Assembly (NCBI GenBank): GCA_012845835.1
Contig: JABAKD010000015.1
Span: 3,643,778 to 3,707,777, forward strand
Source: Undaria pinnatifida
Taxonomy: Eukaryota > Sar > Phaeophyceae > Laminariales > Alariaceae
Reading direction: 5' to 3'
Length of the DNA: 64,000 bases
The translations under genes were made by a program, and so were the position numbers. Below the pieces are notes generated by a model. That model did no database searches, was not told the origin of the DNA, and was given only the letters and a program-made list of their open reading frames with translations. Numbering within the stretch: the first letter of the stretch is position 1; every line of letters begins with the position of its first letter. Positions 12,301 to 64,000 of the stretch are shown piece by piece.

Positions 12301-14974
12301 CACAGTCTTGCCGTCAGTCCGTCTGTCATTACTGCGGCTATGTTCTGTTTTCATGCGATTGTGTGTTGACCCCTTCAAGCCTCCACCCGTCGTCTTCCAG
12401 ACATGAATACTATTAATATCAATAGCTGCGTATGTTGCTCTCAAAACCAACTCTTTGTCTGTATGCAAAATTGGATGCATTGTGCAGTTACATACAACAC
12501 GAAGATTAAACTTGTGAGCTTGTGTGTTACTGTGAACCTCTGCCCTTGCAAAAATACCGTGGCACCGGCGCAGTATTTGCGTACGTACGTCACTGCTGCT
12601 GCATGGTATACCATTCACAGAACGACAAAAAAAACGAGCGCAGCATCTTTGTTCTGATCTGACCGCCTTCCGTCCGGCGTGATATTGTTCTTTCTCGTGG
12701 TCGCAATTGTAACACACGCTCCTACTTTCTTATCGGCCTGCTCGTACACACCCACTGCGCAACCTTTACCCCTACTTGACCCCGTCCGCTTTTTTTTTGT
12801 ACAGCATGAAGACTATCATTCTTGCTCTCGTGCTCGTATCATACACTCGCTAATTCGTGTTGACCTACTCGTACCCATTGCCAGCTACAGCAGTACGTAC
12901 CGCTGTCAGAAGACTATCATTCTTGCTCTCGTGCTCGTATCATACACTCGCAAATTCGTAGTGACCTACTCGTATCCATTGCCAGCTACAGCAGTACATA
13001 CCGCTGTTCCAGCACGCTATCGTTTACTCGTATGCTCGTAAAATGCGCTCGTACTTCTTATTGGCCTACTCGTACTGCCTGCGCGCCCCCGACCCTACCC
13101 CTACGTGTAGACCACCCCTGTTCGATTTTCAGGACGGCAGTACGACCAAATTGTTGTTGGAATGCTGCCGTAGGACAGGTATATATAGTCTAGTCTATAC
13201 GGGTAGCATTTGCTCTTTCGCGACTTCAGAGGTAAAACATGACGATACAAAATGACGTTTTTACAGCATCTGCCACATCTTGGTTTGGGGATGATGATAA
13301 CCTTGGTGTCGGAACTGCAACAGCAGTGCAAGGACGCCCGTACGGTTCGGGCGGCAGCATGGTCATATGATCACACCGACGCTGCTGTTTTTCTGTGCGA
13401 TCGAGCCACCCGTGCGTAGACGGTTGGTGCGCCCAAGCTCACCACCATCATTATACCTGGTGACTATCTCTGGGTCCCAATTGCCATTGTCTGTCCATCT
13501 TCGTTCTTACGCTACTTCGTAATAGTATTGAGGTCCAATAGCAAGCCACGTAACTAGTGCAGTCGAGGTTATAGGAGTTCTAATATCACAAGAGACCTTT
13601 CTTATACATCGACATGCCGAAAAACGCGAGAGCGTGATTTGGCGAAATGCGACGCAGCGAATCGACCAGCCTGAAAAGGGTGAAAAACGGGAATGCTGAA
13701 CCCTATGCGCAACATTAACTGGAGGCAAGTACCCGCGGGGGGGATAAGGGAAGACACCTGTGACCACGTTCTAATGTCACACTTTCTTATAAATGGACAG
13801 GCCGAAAAACGCGAAAGCGTGAGTCGGCGAAATGCGATGCAAATCGACCAGCCCAAAAAAGGTGAAAAGTGGGAATGCTGAAACCTATGCGTAAGATTCG
13901 TAGTCAAGACCGTCGGTGGGTCGTGATCCCACTTCTCTCTGCCTAAGCAGAGTGTTCTCGCTTGTACTTCTTCTTCTGTTCTCAGCGACAACAGTTTTCT
14001 CGAGCCTTCCAGAAACCGATGACTGGAAGGTCGAAGGAGTTTCGACATCTTCTCTAGTCTAGGCGTGTTGGTTCGGGGACATGGTATCCACATGCGCAAC
14101 ATTAAATGAAGGCAAGTACCCTGGGGGGGATAAGGGAAGACACCTGTGACCACGGCTTGTCCAGAAGGTTGCCGAGGGTAAAAATCACTCACGAGTTGAG
14201 CTGGAGAGTAAACGTGACGATGGAAAAAAAAAACTTGAACGAAAAGTGATAGACGGCGTTCGTCAGTTGGGCGAATACTTGGCTCATCTTGCGTTAACCC
14301 TCCTAATGTAACCCGAGCCCCCATCCCTATAGGCTAACTCTACGGGTGGTGTGCACTGACATTCGCGTTGAGGTGACAGATGACCTTCGTATTGTGGGCG
14401 TTTTTATGCTCATCTTGATGTAAAACCTAACGCTATTCCTGACCCTAGCCCAAACCCTAACAAGCTCTAAACTCCATGAGTGTTAACCTTGTCTGTCAAT
14501 CTTTCGTTCTTAGCGTTGACAAGACAGATGACCGTCATCAGATGGGCGATTTTTTTTTGCTGCTCATTTTGTGGAAACCCTGACCCTAACCCCAACCCTG
14601 ACCCTAACCCCAACCCTGACCCTAACCCCAACCCTGACCCTAACCCCAACACTAACCCTAACCCTACGAGTGGTGTAAATTAAACTTGCCTGTCGATCTT
14701 CGTTCTTAGTGTTGAGGTGATAGATGACCTTCGTAAGCTGGGCGATCTTTTTGCTCATCTTGTGGTGTAGATCCGGGAAAATCTCTCCTGCCTTCATTCC
14801 CCCCGCCCCTCCGCCCCCCGCCATCGTCGCCCTTCTTGTCCCCTCCCCTGACCCCGAGCCGGCGGGGATTGCTCCGTGGTGGTTGCTGCTGCTACTGCTG
14901 TTGCGGTCAGGACGAGAGCCCGTGGGCCCACCGAGATGCCCCCCCATCGGCGCGATGCTGCTATCCACCTGCAT
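184..14974 (-). CDS. FAM184: FAM184-like coiled-coil protein gene, 5' part (3' end outside window)
   Basis: Two exons are visible: 14974-14690 and 315-184 (minus strand). Joined, they give 139 residues: a low-complexity Gly/Ser-rich N-terminus (about residues 1-72), then a conserved block starting MSKKIAQLTKVIY, and a continuous coiled-coil stretch ending in NAEAQ. From memory of the family, vertebrate FAM184A/B has the same MSKKIAQLTKVIY block, and the number of residues between NTKN and the following QxIL motif is the same, so the two exons join without a gap. Both splice edges are phase 0. The cellular role of FAM184 is poorly known; it is a long coiled-coil protein, and its presence in a flagellate lineage would fit a cytoskeletal or ciliary role, which is inference. 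Only the N-terminal part is here; the gene runs off the left edge. It is divergent from the CMD-like gene at 18028. Confidence 0.87.
318..411. repeat. Imperfect (GATGGT) microsatellite at the exon 2 acceptor
   Basis: GGT/GAT-rich run on the plus strand. On the sense strand it reads ATCACC/CACCAC and takes the place of the polypyrimidine tract of FAM184-like exon 2. Confidence 0.8.
930..2030. repeat. Tandem array, about 160-bp unit, six diverged copies
   Basis: The marker GGGGCTCCTAC or a variant recurs at about 1010, 1179, 1344, 1490, 1650 and 1937, each followed by an ACTACCCGATGTCGATGG-like block and ATAATCGGGTTCTA. Units are joined by GGGGTACAGCAGTACC-type links. Later copies are more degraded. 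Related single copies lie at 4100-4200, 5265-5330, 5495-5600, 6745-6930 and 45640-45790. Confidence 0.8.
2990..3190. repeat. GGGTCGG/CCCGACCC-rich dispersed repeat
   Basis: Alternating GGGTCGGATC and CCCGACCCGTG blocks, also found at 39515-39775 and 47800-47965. Shared phrases are CCCGACCCG and GACCCGTGGG. Confidence 0.75.
3225..3330 (+). repeat. Dispersed repeat 'CCCGTTTTCGGGGACAA'
   Basis: Begins CTTTACAACTGGAAACCCG and continues through TTACTTGGATTTAGT and GGGAGGGGTT. Copies or fragments occur at 9370-9470, 20455-20530 (minus), 21490-21620, 28900-28960, 33370-33430, 47570-47620, 52500-52560, 53040-53140 and 58478-58570. Confidence 0.8.
3793..3960 (+). repeat. Dispersed repeat ending in CTCCAGGAGGATC + poly(A)
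   Basis: Shares GGCAAGTCCACGGTGTTG, AAGTCTGCGTTTT and the terminal CTCCAGGAGGATCTAAAAAA with 45150-45330, same orientation. The short hairpin before an A-tract resembles the tail of the family described at 12110-12225. Confidence 0.75.
4330..4475 (-). repeat. Hairpin-tail repeat (minus), full-length-like copy
   Basis: The reverse complement reads ACTGAATTGCGAATGCAATT, then CGACACACGACG, GTGTGGTGAGC and AAGCTTTATT, ending in a CATCCGCCGGAGCAT hairpin and A-tract. Same family as 12110-12225. Confidence 0.75.
4895..5035 (+). repeat. Dispersed repeat 'GGCGCAGCGTAGCTTAC'
   Basis: A second copy lies at 9648-9775. Both carry GGCGCAGCGTAGCTTAC, AGAAAGAGCTCAAG or a variant, and a CACTCGCGC...CCACTGC...AAAAA end. 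Confidence 0.65.
5690..6690. repeat. Three tandem copies of a ~335-bp unit
   Basis: Unit starts align at 5701, 6038 and 6371 (CCAAATCA[G/C]TTTTTGGGTT), spacings 337 and 333. Copies are highly similar and each contains GGTGCACCTC, ATGCTGCCCGGGTTGCGCG and CTGGGAGGACTGAGCAGCTG. The 61-87 residue open frames here are repeat translations. Confidence 0.92.
6745..6930 (+). repeat. Single copy related to the 930-2030 array
   Basis: CGTGCTACCATAGAGG...TGGGGCTCCTTACCCC...GGGCCGTGGGATTTTTTCATC. Also seen at 45650-45800 and partly at 18740-18770. Confidence 0.6.
7690..7950. repeat. Tandem ~60-bp minisatellite
   Basis: Four to five copies of GGTCCCTCTATAGTGCCGAT / ATGTGCCTCTACAGTACCGG with GCAGTAGT spacers. 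A degraded relative lies at 42190-42375. Confidence 0.75.
8001..8690. mobile_element. Palindromic head-to-head pair of SINE-B copies
   Basis: Left arm 8001-8284 and right arm 8413-8697 are inverted copies of one tRNA-derived element. The head reads ATGGCGTCGACGGCAGGACC (A-box-like), then a perfect T-arm GTGGG-TTCGATC-CCCAC near 8447; the body ends ACTAATTCCTTAAC. The centre (8285-8412) is itself a hairpin with about 38-bp arms (GTTAAGGAATTAGTAGGG...). A third, plus-strand copy is at 10313-10620 and a head fragment at 7255-7300. No coding capacity. Confidence 0.85.
8990..9050 (+). repeat. Short dispersed repeat 'TTCAAGGACGTCAGCCGTGAG'-type
   Basis: About 60 bp: ATATTTCAAGG...CCGTGAGTTCGACGAATTTC. 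Other copies: 32262-32312, 32850-32905, 41965-42015 (plus) and 36675-36745, 40785-40830, 53555-53615, 54180-54206 (minus). It often ends in CTTTGCAAGCTGCG, which links it to the 27250-27480 family. Confidence 0.8.
9370..9470 (+). repeat. 'CCCGTTTTCGGGGACAA' family copy
   Basis: CTTCACAACTGGAAACCCG followed by GGAGACAATTTACTTGGAAT and GGGCGGGGGTTTGG. Same family as 3225-3330. Confidence 0.75.
9555..9645. repeat. 39-bp direct duplication
   Basis: TGATGCGTTGAAATATCGGA with its continuation to GAGGCGTTCG is repeated immediately as TGATGCGTTGAAATATCGGA to AAGGCGTTCG. One mismatch seen. Confidence 0.85.
9974..10286 (+). mobile_element. SINE-A copy, full length with poly(A)
   Basis: tRNA-derived head: A box TGGCGTATCAGG and B box GTTCGAGCC, pol III promoter elements by family knowledge. 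The body contains TTGACTTGCGGAAAGCGCGA, ATGAACAATCGACGAGCAG, CCCTATGCGCGATAAAAATT and ACACCTGTGACCACGGCTTG; the tail is A21 at 10266-10286. Nearly identical to the minus copy at 37686-38003. Other copies: 30499-30785, 34836-35145 (minus), 38898-39083, 40925-41262 (minus), 50754-51033, 51029-51125, and fragments at 13605-14232, 20255-20416 and 25495-25750. The open frames of 60-126 residues here are not genes. Confidence 0.9.
10313..10620 (+). mobile_element. SINE-B copy
   Basis: ATGGCGTCGTCGGCAG head, degraded B box (GGTTCCAAATCCC), AATAAACTTTTTCAGAC, CCCAGGAAATGAAACC, CTGCTATCCCGCCGTTTC and the terminal CACTAATTTCTTAGC. It lies directly after the SINE-A poly(A), separated only by a 30-bp AGGCGGT-family fragment. 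Confidence 0.82.
10690..10880. repeat. 33-bp minisatellite (about 5.5 copies)
   Basis: Unit ACCGCCTTGTGTAGGGATAC + CCGCCTTGCTCAG. Because 33 is a multiple of three it keeps all frames open. It grows out of the AGGCGGT dispersed family. Confidence 0.92.
11815..11995 (+). repeat. 'CAGATCC(G)GGGTCAC' dispersed repeat
   Basis: CTCCCTCCC...CAGATCCACGGTCAC...CCCCTCTCCCCACTACGG...TATCGCGA. Other copies: 42965-43110, 51530-51765 and 62930-63120, all plus strand. Confidence 0.72.
12110..12225 (+). repeat. Hairpin-tail repeat, reference copy
   Basis: GGCTGCGGAAGCAACTGAG, TCGACACACGACGCGTATGA, ACGTGGAAGTGTGGTGAGCT, then CCCCATCC(G)...GGAGGATG and a poly(A) run. The near-perfect palindrome ATCCGCCGGAGGAT before the A-tract defines the 3' end. 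Copies: 25095-25215, 35671-35790, 43150-43285, 43286-43370 (plus); 4330-4475, 41800-41880, 48850-48985, 52840-52925 (minus); diverged 59798-59925; tail only 21165-21215. Confidence 0.85.
12808..13010. repeat. 101-bp tandem duplication
   Basis: GAAGACTATCATTCTTGCTC at 12808 recurs at 12909, and the two copies stay closely similar through CAGCTACAGCAGTAC. Confidence 0.92.
13605..13895 (+). mobile_element. Two truncated SINE-A variant fragments
   Basis: CCGAAAAACGCGAGAGCGTGA...GACGCAGCGAATCGACCAG...CCTATGCGCAACATTAACTG...GACACCTGTGACCACG, then a second fragment from 13790 with the same order. They lack the tRNA head. Confidence 0.72.
14090..14232 (+). mobile_element. SINE-A variant 3' fragment with A-tract
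   Basis: TGCGCAACATTAAATGAAGG, GACACCTGTGACCACGGCTT, GAGTTGAGCTGGAGAG and an A10 run at 14223-14232. It abuts the outermost FAM184 exon echo. Confidence 0.72.
14233..14292 (-). pseudogene. Exon echo 3 of FAM184-like exon 1
   Basis: The reverse complement carries CAAGATGAGCCAAGTATTCG + CCCAACTGACGAACGCCG, matching the exon's CAAGATGAGCAAAAAGATCG + CCCAGCTTACGAAGGTC. It covers the start of the MSKK block and decays towards the SINE-A tail. No intact donor. Confidence 0.78.
14352..14420 (-). pseudogene. Exon echo 2 of FAM184-like exon 1
   Basis: The reverse complement has CATCAAGATGAGCATAAAAA and CGAAGGTCATCTGTCACCTC + AACGCGAATG. It is aligned to the exon from HHKMSKK to HLNTKN; the frame is lost by small indels. 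Telomere-like repeats lie on its exon-proximal side. Confidence 0.82.
14421..14465. repeat. Degenerate AACCCT repeat
   Basis: AAAACCTAACGCTATTCC, GACCCTAGCCC, AAACCCTAAC. Interstitial telomere-like sequence between exon echoes. Confidence 0.6.
14484..14576 (-). pseudogene. Exon echo 1 of FAM184-like exon 1
   Basis: Best-preserved copy on this strand: it would read KKIAHLMTVICLVNAKNERL where the exon reads KKIAQLTKVIYHLNTKNEDR. At the donor position the exon's CAGGCAAG is CAGACAAG here, so the GC donor is gone. Confidence 0.87.
14574..14667. repeat. Telomere-like (CCCTGACCCTAACCCCAA)n
   Basis: Four copies of an 18-bp unit made of AACCCT/GACCCT variants. On the FAM184 sense strand it is G-rich (GGGTTAGGGTCAGGG), downstream of the donor. 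Confidence 0.9.
14690..14974 (-). CDS. FAM184: FAM184-like exon 1 (start codon to GC donor)
   Basis: The ATG at 14974 follows an in-frame TAG two codons upstream, so the open frame starts here unless there is an upstream spliced leader. It encodes 95 residues: a Ser/Gly/Pro-rich head, a second possible start at MKAGEIFPDLHHKM, then the conserved MSKKIAQLTKVIYHLNTKN block ending EDRQ. The exon closes with CAG followed by GCAAGT, a GC-type donor that otherwise matches U1 perfectly. No usable GT donor in the right place would keep the family alignment. The intron immediately downstream holds three decayed copies of this exon's 3' end. Confidence 0.87.
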
Positions 14975-14999
14975 ACTCTAGTTTGCGTATGGGACTGTT

Positions 15000-15360
15000 T
15001 ATACACCTCGTCCGGCGTAGAGGTAGCCTGGACTATTATGCGGTACGATACCCACTCTCTGCCGTTCGTCTCGTCCTCGGAAGATTGCTGCTGCCGCTCC
15101 GACTCCAATTGTTGTTGCTGCTGCTGTTTATTCCTCGAGAGACATAGGCTATACGTCGTACGTGACCCCTCTAATAACGTAGTGCGCTGCTGGGGCTATC
15201 CGGTGTAGAGATAGCCTGAACTATTAGCCGTACGGGGTCCCCTCCGTTTTTGTCTCGTCCGAGGCCTGCTCCTGTTGTTGTTGCTGCTGCTGCTGCTACT
15301 GTTGTTTCTGCTGCTGGAGGGTTACTCCCTCCCCTTCTCTCTCCCTCTCCCGAGAGATAT
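15000..15360. repeat. ~190-bp tandem duplication rich in CTG
   Basis: Both copies have GG(C/T)GTAGAG(G/A)TAGCCTG(G/A)ACTATTA, a TCTCGTCC block, a TGTTGTTGCTGCTGCTG run and a CGAGAGA(C/T)AT end. Confidence 0.72.
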
Positions 15361-15869
15361 ATACGCCGTACCTACGTGACCGTCTTGATCAATCTGCCTG
15401 GGGGACGAATAGGTGTTGTTTTACTGTTTTGATGGCGACGACGATGACGACGCCGCCGACCGTCGTCGTCGGCGAATTAACCTATTTTTATATTAAACGA
15501 GCGTTCTGCGCTCTCAGTAGCGAGGGAGCCTCGCGCCGGACTCGACGCTGCTAGCATTCCACAGAGGCAATCCCTCTGTGCCTGGCTTGACCCTGCTGCT
15601 GCTCCCTCTTCCTCAACATTTCTCCAATGCAGTGCTAGGTTTAATGTCACGGCGTTCTCTCCGTGAAGATAAACCCACCCCCCATGCCCACTGGTATGCT
15701 AGGATCCTCGATCCTCGGGTGGAAATGATGTCGGCAATGGGCGCTTTTGACCGTTTCACCCACTCCAAGATTTTTTTTTTGCCATCACGAATCATGAACC
15801 GAGCCACGGTTGGATCATGCACATATGTGCCCGGCACCAGGTAACGTATGCACCGCTGCTGTTTGTGAT

Positions 15870-16530
15870 TGCAGCTTGCTAAAAATGCAGCACGACACCA
15901 GTCGCCGACGACGACGTAGAGTCAGCTGGCTGCAGAGAAAGGCTTGCCAGCAGCTCGCCTGCAAATGTACAACGTGCTGCTGCTGCAGCGAAAAGGGTTC
16001 GGCCGCTGCTGCTCGGAAAAACACGTGCTGTTGAAATTTGCTAAAAAACATCTACCTGGTACTTGTTGCAGTATATACCTCTCAGCACGACACGTCGCCG
16101 ACGTAGTCTGCTACCTGAACAGATTTCAAGCCGCTAGCCGGTACACGTGGTGCTGCTACTGCTGTGTGTACGTAGCGAGCAGCTCATCGGGGTTCGTGTG
16201 CTGCTGCTAGGTAAAAACGTGCTTTTCTTACAGTCGTCGATCCGACTGGGTCGATCGTATACCTGGCACAATTTCTTGTGTGCCATATGTTGTACCACAG
16301 GTACCGTACATTGTACCAGGTACGAGTACTAACTACTAAATACTACTACTGCTGCTGCTGTTCTGTGTTGTAATTTGCTGAAGCAAAGTACGGCACCTGC
16401 AAGCCGCCGCCGACGTAGAGCCAGCTGAACAGGCTTTCTTTGCAGCCGCTCGCCCGTAAATGTGCTGCTGATGTGCGTAGCGAGCAGGTCATCGGGGTTC
16501 AAGTGCTGCCGCACGGATAAAAGGTGCTTT
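15870..16530. repeat. Three diverged tandem copies with CGCCGACGTAG
   Basis: Each contains a TTTGCT(A/G)AA-type lead, CGCCGACGTAG, GCC(A/G)GC-type blocks, a GTGCTGCTG run and TCATCGGGGTTC in the last two. Intergenic; no supported gene. Confidence 0.68.
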
Positions 16531-17640
16531 CGACGTACGTACAAACGAGTATTCGTATCATACGTATCATACAGCCGTGTCAGCGCAGGTACCAGGCGCA
16601 CCAGATTAATCGCCTACGCACGCGCACGAGGAGTTGATGTTGTTGTTGTTGTTCTTACATTAGACTAAGGCATAATCAAGTCCGTGATCACATGACAGGC
16701 TCTATCTAGTCATGCTGGAGCTGAGGAATACTGCAGGGATAAACCCAAACAATCCAAGGTGGTACACGCATATGTCACAGCTGACGCAATTCATGCCTCC
16801 CCCAGAAACATACGAATGAAAGCGAAATCGGGAGTCAATCTACGATGTGCCAGGTCCATACCGGTGCATACGTCTAGTAATGGTATTCGTGTATCCATGG
16901 GGTTTTCAGTGCATCCAAGAATACTTCACCGCGTTCACCACCCCAAGATCGGTCCCAAACAAACCTAACCTCTATAAAGTGGAATATTTTTAGTACTGTG
17001 TTGTTTATGACATGTTTGGGGTTGATCGGTGGGGCCAGTTCTATTGCTCGGGGGTGATCTCGTCGGGACTCGACAGCGACGCATTGCGACAGCATCATGT
17101 ACCTGCATTCAGGCCGACCTGCACCACCTGTATGTGTATGTACCGCTCGATGACATGTGCCAGATATGCTTGAATAACAGGCAGCAGGCAGCGCACACAT
17201 GACACAGCGACTTACACACCTGGTAATGGAGACCACCTTCGCCTATTGATCTAAAATCAAAATGATACCGAACCGAACCAGCTGTGTTTTTCGACGATGA
17301 AAATGAGAGGAGACTTGAGACTGTATTATATACAGCAGTACCAGTAACAAATACAGAACACAACAATATAGCAGTTCGCCATGTGCAACAGCGAGTGGCA
17401 CTGTACGCATGAGCAAGTCGTACGTTGGCAGCAGCAACAGCAGGCATCAGTGCAGAGCACGCAGAGCAACAAGTAGCTAGTACACAGACGGGCCTACCAT
17501 CACAAGCACCCATACATCAAAGAACAGACACTCGCCAGATGTGTTGGTTTTCGCAATATTTCCGGAGCAGATTGTTTTTATATCGCGAAATCACCAGAAC
17601 CGATATTTTTGGGACTGCGCCAATTGTCAACGATTAATTG

Positions 17641-17672
17641 TTGCCCGATTTCGCCAATTTCGCCAATTTCGT
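17641..17672. repeat. 9-bp TTTCGCCAA repeat
   Basis: Three consecutive copies upstream of the CMD-like gene. It could be a binding-site cluster or simply slippage; nothing else in the sequence decides. Confidence 0.6.
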
Positions 17673-18027
17673 TCGTGTAAATGTCGGCGGAATTAAGAAT
17701 TAACCACTCGTTTTCAATATCAAAATACTGGGGCCCATACAAAAATTTCGGACAACGCGGTTTTCGAGTTTGATTTTTGGAAACACGCGCCATAAAGTTT
17801 ATCATTTTGACGGACTGACGGAAATAACGATCGAACAACGGCCCTGCATTAACAATTTTTTCCATGAAAGTTATAGGGACAATGTCATACACACCCCAAA
17901 ATAATCCTCCTCTCCACTTCTCCTCACAGGACCCCCCGCCATCGCCAGCAAAGGACCCGCCCCTCCCCACGAAAGACATCGAAGACAGTAAGCAGGCCTT
18001 CTCGCACACCCATCACTCTCTGCCACC

Positions 18028-63917
<45,890 letters not shown>

Positions 63918-64000
63918 CAAACTTGTACCTGTGCATTGTGCACTTGGCCCAGTCATGGTGAGGAGGAAGATAGGAAGTTGGAGGAGGCGGGGAGGGGTTG

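Larger units (their letters stand above)
316..14689 (-). other. FAM184-like intron 1, 14.4 kb, GC-AG
   Basis: The intron runs from the GCAAGT donor just below 14690 to the AG acceptor at 316-317. It is filled with repeats listed separately. Stretches 412-930, 2031-2985, 3331-3790, 4476-4890, 5036-5490, 6931-7690, 8751-8990, 9051-9370, 10881-11800, 12226-12800 and 13011-13600 show no gene, RNA or element that I recognise beyond scattered fragments. Confidence 0.82.
14975..18027. promoter_or_regulatory. Divergent intergenic region between the two start codons
   Basis: About 3.05 kb between the FAM184-like ATG (minus) and the CMD-like ATG (plus). Both promoters should lie here if neither gene has distant 5' exons. 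It is rich in CTG/CAG and tandem duplications (15000-15360, 15870-16530). I see no convincing TATA box. Proximal to the plus gene, 17641-17672 has TTTCGCCAA repeats and 17880-18027 is C-rich, as expected for a 5' leader. Confidence 0.5.

Noticed and set aside
13602-14324. 240-residue minus-strand frame
   Set aside because: Covers tandem SINE-A fragments and a FAM184 exon echo; repetitive translation, not a gene.
17578-18009. 143-residue minus-strand frame next to the CMD start
   Set aside because: No recognisable family, contains a 9-bp simple repeat (IGEIGEIG), and lies in the expected promoter/5' UTR of the plus gene. Transcript data would be needed to revive it.

Overview
This window looks like nuclear DNA of a repeat-rich, intron-rich eukaryote, most likely a stramenopile (brown-alga type). 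The basis is GC-rich coding exons spliced across mostly GT-AG introns up to about 26 kb long, many tRNA-derived short retroelements, and a FAM184-type coiled-coil gene (a family I associate with ciliated or flagellated lineages). The species is inference; the exon structures are read directly from the sequence. Almost all long open frames here are accidental translations of repeats.

Two real genes are supported, arranged head to head. Gene 1 (minus strand, 14974 down past base 1) is FAM184-like: exon 1 at 14690-14974 carries the near-invariant MSKKIAQLTKVIY signature, and exon 2 at 184-315 continues the coiled coil in the same phase across a 14.4-kb GC-AG intron. The rest lies outside the window. 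Gene 2 (plus strand, 18028-63917) has ten exons whose phases join cleanly into a protein of about 483 residues with two carboxymuconolactone decarboxylase/AhpD-like domains. The first keeps a CxxCxxH redox motif; the second keeps only the histidine. Introns 2 and 3 are about 25.9 and 9.9 kb, while the others are 0.5-2.7 kb.

Between the start codons (14975-18027) lies a 3-kb divergent intergenic stretch full of CTG-rich tandem duplications. The giant introns are built almost wholly from repeats: two tRNA-derived SINE families (SINE-A about 310 bp with poly(A); SINE-B about 300 bp, one pair forming a nearly 700-bp palindrome), a family ending in a poly(C) tract, a family ending in a short hairpin plus poly(A), several terminal-inverted-repeat elements, and many minisatellites and microsatellites. 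No transposase, reverse transcriptase or other nested gene was recognised.

The most striking observation is a set of 'exon echoes'. Short decayed copies of an exon edge lie in the intron next to the parent exon, usually copies of the 3' end in the downstream intron, often embedded in G-rich tracts of the sense strand. They occur beside exons 3, 4, 5, 6 and 8 of gene 2 and, on the opposite strand, as a series of three beside exon 1 of gene 1. I know of no named element that explains this pattern.
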